DNA from: Pseudomonadota bacterium
GTDB taxonomy: Bacteria > Myxococcota_A > Polyangia > Polyangiales > Polyangiaceae
Direction of reading: 5' to 3'
Assembly (NCBI GenBank): GCA_023432025.1
Contig: JAEYVE010000191.1
Coordinates: 1 to 35,570 of the forward strand
Length of the DNA: 35,570 bases
A model generated the notes under the pieces. That model was not told the origin of the DNA. It saw only the letters and a program-made list of their open reading frames with translations, and did no database searches. The translations under genes were made by a program, and so were the position numbers. This document shows, in pieces, positions 1-9,730 of this stretch (position 1 is the stretch's first letter; the number at the start of each line of letters is the position of its first letter).

Positions 1-14
1 TAGCTTGAAGGGAA

Positions 15-926
15 ATGTCTCCGCGTCTCCAGGTTGGGCCTCTCGCCCGAGAGCTGCGCTGCTTGGCGCTCGAAGGGCTCGCAGAATGCGCGGGCCTGCT
101 CGACTTTCCGCCGGACGCCCCCGCGAAGGAAGCGGCGGCTCGCGTCCACACCGTGCGACGCCGCTTGAAGTGGCTACGCTCCATGCTCCGCGTCGTGCGA
201 CCGGCGCTCTCCAAACGCGCCTTCCGTGAGGCGGACCACACCTTGCGGGACGCCGGCCGCTGCTTGGCGTCTGCGCGTGCTGCGACGGCTCGTATCGAAT
301 CGCTCACCAGGCTACTTCTCCACTACGGCGTCACCGGCGCGCGCCCGGAAGAGGTGCTCGGCCTCGAGCGGACGCCCGGCGTGCCGTCACGGAGCGAGCG
401 CGAGCGTGCAGCGGAGCTGATTTCGCGCGCAACCTCCCACGCGCATTCTTGGCTCCCCGACACCCAAGCGGAGGTGCTGGTGCTCGGACTCCGAGACGAG
501 CTCGAGCGCACGCGCCGCGCCTTTTCGCGAGCCCAAAAACGTCCCAGCTCGAGTCGTGTTCACGAGTGGCGTAAACACGTCAAACGCCACTGGCACCAGC
601 TCGAGCTCGTCCGAGATCTGGAGCCCTCACTCGACGCACGGATCGCGCGTCTCGATGCGCTCTCCGAGCTCTTGGGCGACGCTCACGATCTCGCGGATCT
701 CGAGACGGGTCTCCCTCCCACGAAGGACAGCGCGGTCAACCTCTCGGCGCTGTGTGCCTCCCGCGAAGCCGAGCTCACGCTCGCCGCCCTGACGGAGGGA
801 CGCGAGCTCTTCGCGCTCCGCCCGCGTGCGCTCCGCGCGCTGCTCGAAAAGCACGTCCGCGACGACGAAAGCCCGCACGCGCCCCGGAAGGGTCAGAAGT
901 CGTACCAGAGCGCGAATCCGGCTTGA
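15..926 (+). CDS. CHAD-domain protein
   Basis: This encodes a 303-residue, helical, Arg/His-rich protein of the CHAD family. CHAD domains are four-helix-bundle repeats that bind inorganic polyphosphate through conserved histidines and basic residues. Two CHAD-type repeats are visible: one around residues 44-60 (VHTVRRRLKWLRSML) and one around 182-196 (VHEWRKHVKRHWHQL), the second followed by LLGDAHDLADL, which is typical of the family. No CYTH/triphosphatase domain is fused to it. An in-frame TGA at 6-8 shows the gene starts inside the window, and the ATG at 15 is the first start. An AGGGA lies only one base upstream of it, so the start is not firmly fixed. Its 3' end overlaps the convergent downstream gene by 34 bases. 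A polyphosphate-related role is inferred from the family only. Confidence 0.75.
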   Translation: MSPRLQVGPLARELRCLALEGLAECAGLLDFPPDAPAKEAAARVHTVRRRLKWLRSMLRVVRPALSKRAFREADHTLRDAGRCLASARAATARIESLTRLLLHYGVTGARPEEVLGLERTPGVPSRSERERAAELISRATSHAHSWLPDTQAEVLVLGLRDELERTRRAFSRAQKRPSSSRVHEWRKHVKRHWHQLELVRDLEPSLDARIARLDALSELLGDAHDLADLETGLPPTKDSAVNLSALCASREAELTLAALTEGRELFALRPRALRALLEKHVRDDESPHAPRKGQKSYQSANPA

Positions 927-1849
927 GTTTCGGACTTTTCGAAGAACGAAAACTGCGGGTCCTTGCCGGTCAGGTACTGTCCTCCGGCGCGCATGCGCTG
1001 CCCCCACGCGCGCCGATACTGCACGCCCGCTTGCATCACGAAGTTCCCCGAAAAATCGACCTCCTGGCGCAGGTAGCCGTTCACCGCAAAAAACGGAGCA
1101 AACCCTCCTTCGGCCGGGCTCACGTCCACCCCCAGCTGAAACTCCCACGGTTTGCTGCCTCCGTCGACGCGTACGCCCCACTCGACCTCGGCGTACGGCA
1201 TCACCGCCGGAGTCACGAAGTAGCTCACGCCGAAAACGAGCGCCTCCCGTGAGTAGTTGATGCGCTCGAAGTCCGGGTTGGCCAAGAGGTACTCGTCCCC
1301 CACGTGGGAGCTCAAGTGATAGTAACCGAGCTTCAAGCGAGCGTTTCCCAGGCGGTGAGAAAGCACGCCGCCAATGCGCAAGTCCGCCGAGCTCAGGTCG
1401 ACGTCTTGTCGCACGTCGAGGCGCCCCATGGTGGCCGTCTCCAGGTCGAACTGAAAGCCTTCGGGGAAAACCGCGGAGCCGTTGCCGTAGCGCACCAAAC
1501 CCACGCGACCTCCCACCGTCATGTCGACGAACCACGCCTCGTGCAAGACACCGACGATGCCGAGGTACATGCGCGGCTCCTTCACGCCCGCCAAGTAAGA
1601 GCGGTAAATGAGCCCCTGCGGGAGCAACTCCCACGACCAGGACGACGGCTCGCGCCCCTCGGGCTCCTCACACACGACGCCCGACAACGTGGCTGGCGGC
1701 CCTCCCGGGAGCACGCGGGCGTACGCTCCGTGCGGTGTCAGCCACGCCAGCACCGTGCAAAACAAAAGCGCGCTACGTCGCGACCCCGTCCGTCTCCCGC
1801 GGGGTCGACGACGACTCCGTGGAAATCGGACAGCGGCGCTCGGCGTCAT
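893..1849 (-). CDS. DUF1207 family outer-membrane protein
   Basis: This is a 318-residue exported protein. The N-terminus is Arg-rich and followed by a hydrophobic stretch (residues about 27-36) and an Ala-x-Ala-like site near residue 45, which reads as a signal peptide. The block LPQGLIYRSYLAGVKEPRM (about 76-94) and the alternating hydrophobic/aromatic strands after it match DUF1207, a family of predicted outer-membrane barrels of unknown function. The last residue is Phe (ALWYDF), a common barrel end signature. The protein probably sits in the outer membrane; no substrate can be named. A TAGAAT hexamer directly abuts the ATG on the minus strand but is too close to be a conventional -10 for this start. 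The gene converges on and overlaps the CHAD gene. Confidence 0.75.
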   Translation of the reverse strand: MTPSAAVRFPRSRRRPRGRRTGSRRSALLFCTVLAWLTPHGAYARVLPGGPPATLSGVVCEEPEGREPSSWSWELLPQGLIYRSYLAGVKEPRMYLGIVGVLHEAWFVDMTVGGRVGLVRYGNGSAVFPEGFQFDLETATMGRLDVRQDVDLSSADLRIGGVLSHRLGNARLKLGYYHLSSHVGDEYLLANPDFERINYSREALVFGVSYFVTPAVMPYAEVEWGVRVDGGSKPWEFQLGVDVSPAEGGFAPFFAVNGYLRQEVDFSGNFVMQAGVQYRRAWGQRMRAGGQYLTGKDPQFSFFEKSETQAGFALWYDF

Positions 1850-2001
1850 TCTAGCTCACCGGTGCTCTCCTACGTTCAGGCTCGAACGACGCTTCTAGGG
1901 CCGCCCAGCCTGCGAGAGCTCCTCGTGCCGTACGGCCGAGAGGACCGAAACGTTACGTCCCTCCGCGAGGTGGACGACGCAAAGCCGCGAAAAAGCGCGC
2001 T

Positions 2002-3033
2002 TCATACCTCCAAGCGGTCGATGATGGCGCTCGAAAACTCTCGCGTTCCGAGCTCGCCGCCCAAATCGCGCGTCTTCTGTCCCTCTTCCAGCGCGCGATT
2101 GTAAGCGTTTTTGATGCTGAGAGCCGCGCGCGCACAGCTCGCGTCGCCTCTCGTTTCCGCGAGGTGATTGAGCATCATCACCGCGCTCATCAAGAGCGAC
2201 AGCGGATTGGCGAGGTTCTTCCCGGCGATGTCCGGCGCCGAACCGTGAACGGCCTCGAACACGGCGTCCTCGTCACCGATATTGGCGCCTGGGGCCACTC
2301 CCAAGCCGCCCACCAAACCCGCACACAAATCGGAAACGATGTCGCCGTACAGGTTTTCGCACAAGATGATGTCGAACTTGGTCGGGTCCTGCACGATTTT
2401 CATCAGCGCCGCGTCGATGATCACCTCGTCGTAAGAAATGTTGGGGTAGTCCCGCTTGGACACCTTGCGGGCCTCCTCCAAAATCATCCCGTCGCTCAGC
2501 TTCATGATGTTCGCTTTGTGCAGCACGGATATTTTCTGCCGCTTGCGGTGCGTCGCGTAGCGAAAAGCCCAGTGTGCAATGCGGTGGCACGCGCTCCGCG
2601 TGGCCACCTTCATGGACACGACGACGCCGTCCGTAATCAGGTTCTCGATGCCGCTGTAGAGCCCCTCGGTGTTTTCGCGCACCACGACCAAGTCCACGTT
2701 CTCGAAGCGCGTCTTGACGCCCGCGAGCGAGCGCACCGGGCGCAGCGCGGCGTACAGGTTCAGCTTTCGCCGCAGGGCCACGTTCACCGAAGAAAACCCC
2801 TTGCCCACCGGCGTGGTGCACGGCCCTTTGAGCGCTACGTGGTGATCGCGAATGGCGGCCACGGTGTCGTCTGGCAACGTGTCTCCCAAGTTCTTCTCGA
2901 TGGCCGTAAGTCCCGCGTGGAACGTACGAAACTCGACGGGGGCGCGCGCCGCCGCGAGGATGGTCATCACGGCGTCACTCACTTCGGGCCCAATCCCGTC
3001 TCCGGGAATCAACACGACGGGGTGAATGGTCAT
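2002..3033 (-). CDS. icd: NAD-dependent isocitrate dehydrogenase (IDH3-like)
   Basis: This 343-residue protein belongs to the isocitrate/isopropylmalate dehydrogenase superfamily, which carries out Mg-dependent oxidative decarboxylation of a 2-hydroxyacid. The N-terminus has the family glycine motif IPGDGIGPEV. The substrate segment VRENTEGLYSGIEN (about 113-126) favours isocitrate over isopropylmalate, and NLYGDIVSDLCAGLVGGLG is the family signature with the metal-binding aspartates. GSAPDIAGKNLANP near residue 265 lines the NAD site. The length and the IDH3-like segments suggest the NAD-linked TCA enzyme, but a homoisocitrate or isopropylmalate dehydrogenase is not fully excluded. The start is well set: AAAGGAAA lies just upstream of the ATG on the minus strand. 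It is transcribed divergently from the yifB-recA pair. Confidence 0.85.
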   Translation of the reverse strand: MTIHPVVLIPGDGIGPEVSDAVMTILAAARAPVEFRTFHAGLTAIEKNLGDTLPDDTVAAIRDHHVALKGPCTTPVGKGFSSVNVALRRKLNLYAALRPVRSLAGVKTRFENVDLVVVRENTEGLYSGIENLITDGVVVSMKVATRSACHRIAHWAFRYATHRKRQKISVLHKANIMKLSDGMILEEARKVSKRDYPNISYDEVIIDAALMKIVQDPTKFDIILCENLYGDIVSDLCAGLVGGLGVAPGANIGDEDAVFEAVHGSAPDIAGKNLANPLSLLMSAVMMLNHLAETRGDASCARAALSIKNAYNRALEEGQKTRDLGGELGTREFSSAIIDRLEV

Positions 3034-3142
3034 GGTTTCCTTTCGGGTTTTCTTTCGTGCGCGAAGCCTCGCAGAGGGGCGGCCGCTCCCGCGCTTCGTA
3101 AAAGTTTCGTCTCGTCGTCGCTGGTGCGGCCCCGCTTCGCTC

Positions 3143-3148
3143 TAGCCT
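3143..3148 (+). promoter_or_regulatory. Predicted -10 element (TAGCCT) for yifB-recA
   Basis: TAGCCT ends eight bases before the ATG at 3157. The same hexamer occurs in the same place before the cyclase gene (24815) and the small membrane protein gene (32245). No TTG-type -35 is seen at the correct distance, so this promoter is less certain than those two. If used, transcription would start at about 3155, giving a leaderless message for the 3157 start or a leader of about 98 bases for the alternative start at 3253. Confidence 0.4.
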
Positions 3149-3156
3149 GACGCGCC

Positions 3157-4839
3157 ATGGCGCGCGACGCGACGCGCCGAAGCGGTACGGCCACGTTTCA
3201 GCCAAATGCAGCTCTCGGAACGCTCGGCACGGCTCGTGCTCTGAGGGCCGGCATGGCGCCCAGCCCCGCCCCCACACAACACCTCGGCCTGTTCCGTGTC
3301 CGCGCGGTCTCGCTCTCGGGGCTCGAGCCGCAACCCATTGACGTGGAGGTCGCCAGCCGCCGGGGCCCCGCCGTCTTCCAGCTGGTCGGCCTGGCCGAGG
3401 CGGCGGTGCGCGAAGCGCGTGTACGGGTGGCCAGCGCGCTGTCCCGCCTGGGCGTGCTCATGGACGAGTACGCGCTCACGGTCAGCTTGGCCCCGGCAGA
3501 TCTCCGCAAGACCGGCGCGGGGCTGGATCTCGCCATCGCCATCGCCGTGCTCGGCGCGGTCGGACGCATCCCTCCCGAAAGCACCCGGGAGTTCGTCATC
3601 GCAGGTGAGCTTTCCATCGAAGGCTCACTCCGCCCCATCCGCGGCACGCTGCCGCTCTTGGAGGGCGCCAGGCGGCTCGGCCTCCGCTTCGCCATCGTGC
3701 CGCGCGACAACGCCGCGGAGGCAGGTTTCTCACCGGACATGACGGTGCTGTCCGCCGCAACGCTCGAGGAAGTCGTGGCGCACCTGAACGGTCGTGCGCA
3801 GCTACCGCGAGTCAGCCGCGGCGCCTTCGCGCCGGAATCTGCAGAAGGGCTCGCCGAGCTCTCGGACATTCGAGGCCAAGCGTCCGCCAAGCGCGCGCTC
3901 GAAATCGCCGCCGCCGGCGGTCACAACGTCATTCTCGCAGGTCCCCCCGGGTCGGGAAAAACGCTCTTGGCGCGGCTGCTCCCCGCGCTCCTGCCGCCGC
4001 TCACTCTCGAAGCCGCGCTCGAAACCACGGCCGTGCACAGCATTGCGGGCCTCGTGGATCCGAGCCGGGGCATCGTGGAAAAGCCGCCGTTCCGCGCGCC
4101 GCATCACACGGTGAGCACCGCCGGTCTGGTGGGCGGCGGAGGGCTGCCGCGTCCCGGCGAGGTGAGCCTCGCGCACAACGGCGTGCTGTTTTTGGACGAG
4201 CTCACGGAGTTTCGCCGCAGCACGCTCGAAGCGCTCCGCCAGCCGCTGGAGGAAGGCGTCGTGCGTGTGGTGCGCGCGCGCGCGCAGGCCTCGTTCCCCG
4301 CGCGCCCGCTCTTGATTTGCGCAATGAACCCCTGTCCGTGCGGCAACTGGGGCAACCCTCGTCGCGTTTGCCGTTGCCAGGCCCACGAACGTCAGAGGTA
4401 CATCGGCCGTCTCTCGGGCCCCCTGCTCGACCGCATCGATCTCCACGTTCACGTGCCCCCCGTGGACGTGCAGGCTCTCTGTGAAAGCGAGCCCGAGCGG
4501 CGCAGCTCGGAAACGCTCGCGGTCCGCGCGCGTGTGGCCGAGGCGCGCGCCCGTCAAATGCGCCGGTTCGAACAGCGCCTCGTCCAAGGCACGTCGAACG
4601 GCGCGCTCTCGCTCCGCGAGCTTCGTGAGGTCTCGCGCCTCGACCCGAGCGGAGAGCGCCTCCTCGCGCGCGCGGTCGAGGGGCTCGGGCTGAGCGCGCG
4701 CGCTTACGTTCGAGTGCTGCGCGTAGCGCGCACCATCGCGGACCTGGAGGACGCCGAGCGCGTGACCTCGGTTCACCTGAGCGAGGCGGTGCGCTGCCGC
4801 TTGCTCGATCACGCGGAGCTCTCAGGCGTATCGGCCTGA
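3157..4839 (+). CDS. yifB: YifB/ComM-like Mg-chelatase-family AAA+ ATPase
   Basis: A 560-residue protein of the YifB/ComM family, hexameric AAA+ proteins. ComM in Vibrio is a branch-migration helicase that helps integrate transformed DNA. The N-terminal lon-protease-like fold (about 44-210) includes DEYALTVSLAPADLRKTGAGLDLA. The AAA+ core has Walker A GPPGSGKT at 262-269 and a Walker B-like LFLDELTEF. The Cys cluster MNPCPCGNWGNPRRVCRC is characteristic of the family, and the Mg-chelatase C-terminal domain follows. The conserved domain begins near residue 44, so a start at 3253 (ATG with GAGGG five bases upstream, 528 residues) is equally possible; the 3157 start is supported by the nearby TAGCCT. 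Its TGA overlaps an ATG (4839) in the recA frame, so the two genes are probably one transcription unit. Confidence 0.9.
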   Translation: MARDATRRSGTATFQPNAALGTLGTARALRAGMAPSPAPTQHLGLFRVRAVSLSGLEPQPIDVEVASRRGPAVFQLVGLAEAAVREARVRVASALSRLGVLMDEYALTVSLAPADLRKTGAGLDLAIAIAVLGAVGRIPPESTREFVIAGELSIEGSLRPIRGTLPLLEGARRLGLRFAIVPRDNAAEAGFSPDMTVLSAATLEEVVAHLNGRAQLPRVSRGAFAPESAEGLAELSDIRGQASAKRALEIAAAGGHNVILAGPPGSGKTLLARLLPALLPPLTLEAALETTAVHSIAGLVDPSRGIVEKPPFRAPHHTVSTAGLVGGGGLPRPGEVSLAHNGVLFLDELTEFRRSTLEALRQPLEEGVVRVVRARAQASFPARPLLICAMNPCPCGNWGNPRRVCRCQAHERQRYIGRLSGPLLDRIDLHVHVPPVDVQALCESEPERRSSETLAVRARVAEARARQMRRFEQRLVQGTSNGALSLRELREVSRLDPSGERLLARAVEGLGLSARAYVRVLRVARTIADLEDAERVTSVHLSEAVRCRLLDHAELSGVSA

Positions 4840-4868
4840 TGCAAACCACTCGAAGCTCGAGGAACACC

Positions 4869-5924
<1,056 letters not shown>

Positions 5925-5939
5925 GAGGCCGCAAAAACC

Positions 5940-5980
5940 AGAGCAGGGCGCGGGAAGACAGCGCCCTGCTCTCGTGCTTT
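5940..5980 (+). terminator. Intrinsic terminator after recA
   Basis: A perfect 12-bp stem (AGAGCAGGGCGC at 5940-5951 with GCGCCCTGCTCT at 5961-5972) encloses a 9-base loop. It begins 16 bases after the recA stop codon. The tail is only moderately T-rich (TGCTTT). It probably ends the yifB-recA transcript and separates it from the gene at 6087. Confidence 0.75.
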
Positions 5981-6086
5981 GATAAGTCGGCTTTTTCGGT
6001 TTCGCGGCTTCCAGCTCGTTGACAGAGCGGTGACGTCGTGAAAACCGGTACCAGGTGGGGCGCCCCGAGCGGCCCACGATATCTCC

Positions 6087-9074
6087 ATGTCGACTCTGAG
6101 CACGAGCATCGTCGAGCTGGGCTTCGCCACCGAGCGCGACCTCGAGGAAGCCTTGGCCCGCCAAGTCATGTACGGCGGAGAGCTGGGCTCGAACCTGCTC
6201 GAGCTCGGCGTGGTCACGGAAGAGCAACTCGCCCAGGCGCTGTCCCACGGCACAGGCCTCACCGCCGCGCCGGTCGGTGAGCTCCCGCGCACCCCCGAGT
6301 CGCTGCGCGGCCGCCTGAGCGCGCAGAGCGCCAGCCATCTCACCGTGCATTTGCTCGGTGAGGCGGACGGGGCGCTGCTCGTCGCCGTCGCCGAGCCTTT
6401 GCCGGAGCACGTCGCCCAGGAGCTTTCGGTCGAGGTCGGCGCTCCGCTGCGCCAACTCGCCGCGCCCCGCGTCCGCATTCAACAAGCGGTGGCGCGGGAG
6501 TACGGGGTGCGCATCCCGGAGCGCGCTTCGCTCGTACTGCGTCGCCTCGAGGGTCGCCCGAGCGCGCCGCCCCTCACCCGCGGGCCCTCCATCGACTTCA
6601 AGCAGATGCCCCGCCCGCAGAGCGTGCCGCCGCTGGCGCTCATTTCGGGAGTGCCGCAGAGCTTCGATGCCACGACCGGGCCCCCACCGGTGGACTACGA
6701 GCATCTCACCCAGTCCGAGCTCCCTCCGGACGCCCCCACGTCACCGGAGCCGAGCGAGGACGCGCCGCTTCGGGCCATCCCTCGCGTCACCTCTTCGCGG
6801 CCTCAGCGGCGCGGTCCGTACACGGCCGCCATGGCGGAGCGGGATCTCCTGGCCGCGAAGTCGCACGATGACGTGGCAGATGCGTTCTTCGACTTCGCCG
6901 CTCAGTACTTCGAGTACGCGGCCTTGTTTGCGGTGTCGGGGGACGACGCCGTGGGACGAGACGCGCGCGGCGCCGGCAGCCCCGCAGAAAAGGTCCGCGC
7001 CACACGGGTGCCGCTGGACGTCCCCAGCGTTCTCTCGAAGGTGCGCGACGATCGCTCGTGGCACCTCGGTCGGCTGCGCGCCGGCGGAGTCGAAGGTGGA
7101 CTCGCCCGGGATCTCGATCGCCCCGTAGGCAAAAAGGTCCTCGTCCTACCCATCGTGGTGCGAAGCCGCGCGGTGCTGCTCTTGTACGGGGACCACGGAG
7201 CCGCGGACGTGGAGCTGGCGGCCGTCGGAGATCTCATTTCGTTCGCGCCGCTCGCCGCGAGCGCCATCGAGCGCGTCATTCTCGAGAGAAAGCGTGGCCA
7301 ACGCAGCGCTTCCCTCTCTGGGCTCGCTCTGCCCGCGTCCGCCCCCCGCAAAGGGCAAGCGCCCAGCCGCGAGCAAAAGGCGCGCGCCCTGGCGGATCTG
7401 GTCGGCGTCGAGGAGCGTGCCAGCCAGCCGCCGCTTCCAATGCATCACGAACCGCTCACGAGTGAAGCGCGGCCCTGGGGCGAGCGTCACTCGAGCGCGC
7501 CGCCCTTCGCCGCACCATCGCCGACGTTGCCGGGCTTTCCCATCCTGGCCGCCGACGGCGCGCCTGCGGTCGCTCCGGCGCCGCATCGCCACATCGTTCC
7601 CGTCGAACCCGACGCTCCCGAAGAGCTCGCCTCGGACGAGCACCGCGGCCCGCGTGCTCTCTCGGAGCCACCCGAAGCGGGTTGGGACACGGACGTCACC
7701 TTCACGCCCACCGAAAGCAACACGGAGCTCGGTGTCGGTCCACGTGCGGTCGTCCGTGTTGGCGGCTCTTCGACGCCGTTCGTTTCTGGCGCGCCGCGCA
7801 CGATCACGCGCCGGGACTATTCCCCTGCGCCCGCCCAAGTCGCAGAAGATTCGTTCCCGGAGCACCCTGCGGCTGCCCGAGAAGCGCCGTCCCCACCCGG
7901 AAGCTCACTCGAGCCCGGAACGCCCGAAGGCCCACTCGAGCCGGTCGAACCGTCCAATTCCGACGAGTCCTCCGCGCCCAGCTCGCCGTCCTCGGCCGAA
8001 GCTCCTGCATCCGAGAGCGTCGCGCCACAGCTCACCTTCTCCCTCCCGCCGTCCGAGGCCGCAGCCCCGGAGGTGACCGCGGCCGATCTCATTTCGCCGA
8101 TCGCTGCGGCCCGAGCGTCGATGCGGCCCATCGCGCCGGATCTTCATCGCCCCCAGGCCCCGACCTTCGTGGCCTCCGGTGCGACGCCCGCGCCTCGTCG
8201 AGCGACCACGAGAATGGCGGGGCACCCCATGACGGGCGCCGACGCGCTGGTGGACGCCTTGTGCGCGGGAGAAGAAGGCGCTTTGCGCGAGTTGCTCGCG
8301 CTCGGCGAGCAAGCCATCGCTGCGCTCGTCGCGCGCTTTCCCGGGCCCGTCTCCGTTGCGCGACGTGACGCGACGACGCGCGCCTCGGACTGCGGCCCCG
8401 TGTTGCATGCGCTGTCGCGCCTCGGTCAGGGAGCTATTCCTTACCTCATCACGCGCACTTCGGACGAAGACGCCACCATTCGAGAATGGGCCACGCGCCT
8501 ACTCGGGGAGCTGCCCAGCCGCGAAGCCGCGGAAGCCATCGCCCGTCGCCTCGTGGACGACGTGGTGGACGTGCGGCGCGCCGCGCTCGCCGCCGCGCGT
8601 ATGATGCAAAGCCACCCCGAGGCCCGCGATGGCGCGCAACATCAACTGGAGGAGCTCGCGACGGATCGGGATCTGCCCGCGTCGGTGCGACGAGCCGCCA
8701 TCGAAGCGCTCACCGACTTGCGGCAAAAGCAGGCAACGCCTCGCATGATCGAGCTGCTCGAAGACCCGGACCGCGAGGTGTCGAGCGGAGCGCGCTGGTC
8801 ACTCATGGTTCTCTCACGCCAGGACTTCGGAACGGATCGCGCGGCTTGGACGCAGTTCTGGGAAGAGAGCCACGAAAAGCATCGCATCGAGTGGCTCATC
8901 GACTCCCTCACTCACCCGAGCCGCGACATTCGCAGGGCCGCGGGAGATGAGCTGAAGAGTGTGACTCGGGAGTACTTCGGGTACTACGACGACCTGCCCG
9001 AAGCCGAGCGCGCGCGAGCGCAAACCCGCTACCGCGAGTGGTGGGAAACCGAAGGAAAACGCCGGTTTTTCTGA
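6087..9074 (+). CDS. MshEN-like / GAF-like / HEAT-repeat fusion protein
   Basis: A 995-residue modular cytoplasmic protein. Residues 1-150 resemble the N-terminal domain of GspE/PilB/MshE ATPases (LGFATERDLEEALARQVMYGGELGSN-like pattern, then GVVTEEQLAQALS). In MshE this domain type binds c-di-GMP, but no ATPase domain follows here. About 250-400 looks GAF-like (a ligand- or partner-sensing fold). About 405-715 is a long Pro/Ser/Glu-rich linker without predicted fold. About 715-995 carries HEAT/PBS-lyase-type helical repeats such as DEDATIREWATRLLGELPSREAAEAIARRL. The protein ends in FF. The start is the ATG at 6087; no good ribosome site is visible. Related architectures occur in myxobacteria near motility and secretion genes, but no such neighbours are present here. 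Function unknown; a c-di-GMP-responsive scaffold is only a guess. Confidence 0.8.
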   Translation: MSTLSTSIVELGFATERDLEEALARQVMYGGELGSNLLELGVVTEEQLAQALSHGTGLTAAPVGELPRTPESLRGRLSAQSASHLTVHLLGEADGALLVAVAEPLPEHVAQELSVEVGAPLRQLAAPRVRIQQAVAREYGVRIPERASLVLRRLEGRPSAPPLTRGPSIDFKQMPRPQSVPPLALISGVPQSFDATTGPPPVDYEHLTQSELPPDAPTSPEPSEDAPLRAIPRVTSSRPQRRGPYTAAMAERDLLAAKSHDDVADAFFDFAAQYFEYAALFAVSGDDAVGRDARGAGSPAEKVRATRVPLDVPSVLSKVRDDRSWHLGRLRAGGVEGGLARDLDRPVGKKVLVLPIVVRSRAVLLLYGDHGAADVELAAVGDLISFAPLAASAIERVILERKRGQRSASLSGLALPASAPRKGQAPSREQKARALADLVGVEERASQPPLPMHHEPLTSEARPWGERHSSAPPFAAPSPTLPGFPILAADGAPAVAPAPHRHIVPVEPDAPEELASDEHRGPRALSEPPEAGWDTDVTFTPTESNTELGVGPRAVVRVGGSSTPFVSGAPRTITRRDYSPAPAQVAEDSFPEHPAAAREAPSPPGSSLEPGTPEGPLEPVEPSNSDESSAPSSPSSAEAPASESVAPQLTFSLPPSEAAAPEVTAADLISPIAAARASMRPIAPDLHRPQAPTFVASGATPAPRRATTRMAGHPMTGADALVDALCAGEEGALRELLALGEQAIAALVARFPGPVSVARRDATTRASDCGPVLHALSRLGQGAIPYLITRTSDEDATIREWATRLLGELPSREAAEAIARRLVDDVVDVRRAALAAARMMQSHPEARDGAQHQLEELATDRDLPASVRRAAIEALTDLRQKQATPRMIELLEDPDREVSSGARWSLMVLSRQDFGTDRAAWTQFWEESHEKHRIEWLIDSLTHPSRDIRRAAGDELKSVTREYFGYYDDLPEAERARAQTRYREWWETEGKRRFF

Positions 9075-9106
9075 GAGAACGAAACGTCCAAGACACGCTT
9101 TCGGGA

Positions 9107-9150
9107 GGCGCGCGGACCCGCTCCCCACAGCACGCGGAAACCCGCGCGCC
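9107..9150 (+). terminator. Possible hairpin terminator after the HEAT-fusion gene
   Basis: GGCGCGCGG (9107-9115) pairs perfectly with CCGCGCGCC (9142-9150) around a 26-base loop, starting 32 bases after the stop codon. There is no T-run after it, so termination by this structure alone is uncertain. Confidence 0.35.
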
Positions 9151-9201
9151 CCTCATTGCGCTCAGAGAAAAAGCTTTCGCACACGCTGCGACTTTTCTCG
9201 C

Positions 9202-9465
9202 GTGGGCTCGCCCAAAGGTGCTCGACAGACCCTTCGAAGCCGTGACATCGTGCGCCCCGTGCCGCCCGTCGGAGAAGCTGCCCCGGACATCGCGCTCGAA
9301 GCCGCCACGTTGGCGCTCACGGGCCGTCAGCGCCGTGAAGCCAGCCGTTTCGCCTCCATCGAGCTGCGCGCCTCGTCGCCGGACTACGGCGCTTGGCGGG
9401 CCATTGCGTTCTTCGCCAGCGCCGCAACGGCGATCGGCTGCGTCATCACGCTCTGGCTCCTCTGA
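9202..9465 (+). CDS. Small C-terminally anchored membrane protein (hypothetical)
   Basis: A candidate 87-residue protein starting at GTG 9202; in-frame GTG codons at 9250 and 9259 would give about 71 or 68 residues. The body is polar and moderately charged (residues 1-64). The last 22 residues (WRAIAFFASAATAIGCVITLWLL) form one hydrophobic helix that ends at the stop, which suggests a tail-anchored inner-membrane protein. The coding frame keeps the G/C third-position bias of its neighbours. A striking palindromic repeat with T-tracts follows 20 bases after the stop and could terminate its transcript. I do not recognise a family, and the gene may be spurious. Confidence 0.45.
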   Translation: MGSPKGARQTLRSRDIVRPVPPVGEAAPDIALEAATLALTGRQRREASRFASIELRASSPDYGAWRAIAFFASAATAIGCVITLWLL

Positions 9466-9485
9466 GGCCCGCTAGCCCGGCTCTC

Positions 9486-9528
9486 CTCAGCTGAGTCTTT
9501 TCAGCTGAGTCTTTTCAGCTGAGTTTTC
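9486..9528. repeat. Three tandem copies of a 14-bp palindrome-containing unit
   Basis: The unit TCAGCTGAGTCTTT occurs at 9487-9500 and 9501-9514 exactly, and at 9515-9528 with two changes. Each copy contains the palindrome TCAGCTGA. Neighbouring copies pair with each other: CTCAGCTGA (9486-9494) with TCAGCTGAG (9501-9509), a 9-bp stem with loop GTCTTT followed by TCTTTT. The second and third copies can form a similar stem followed by GTTTTCT. It could be a double rho-independent terminator on the plus strand, or a cooperative binding site for a dimeric regulator. Confidence 0.7.
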
Positions 9529-9730
9529 TGCTGGGCCTTCCCGGAGCGCGAACGCCTCCGTCCGAGGTCGCGGGCCCCTCGCCTGCGCCAGCGTGTGCGG
9601 AGTCATTTGCGGCGGTCGCCGCGCGAGCTCTCGGCGCTCGGCGTCCGGACTCTCGCTCGGCCGGCGCCACTCGGGGCGCGCAGCGCTCGGGCTCTCGGCG
9701 CGCCGTGAACGCGCGCGGACGAAATGCAGA

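Noticed and set aside
2002..3033. 3-isopropylmalate dehydrogenase as the identity of this gene
   Set aside because: The ENTEGLYSGIE substrate segment and the lack of leuC/leuD neighbours fit isocitrate dehydrogenase better, although the families are close.
6019..6024. Perfect TTGACA as a -35 element for the gene at 6087
   Set aside because: No -10-like hexamer lies 16-18 bases downstream; the region there reads AAACCGG. Possible with a non-canonical -10, but not supported.
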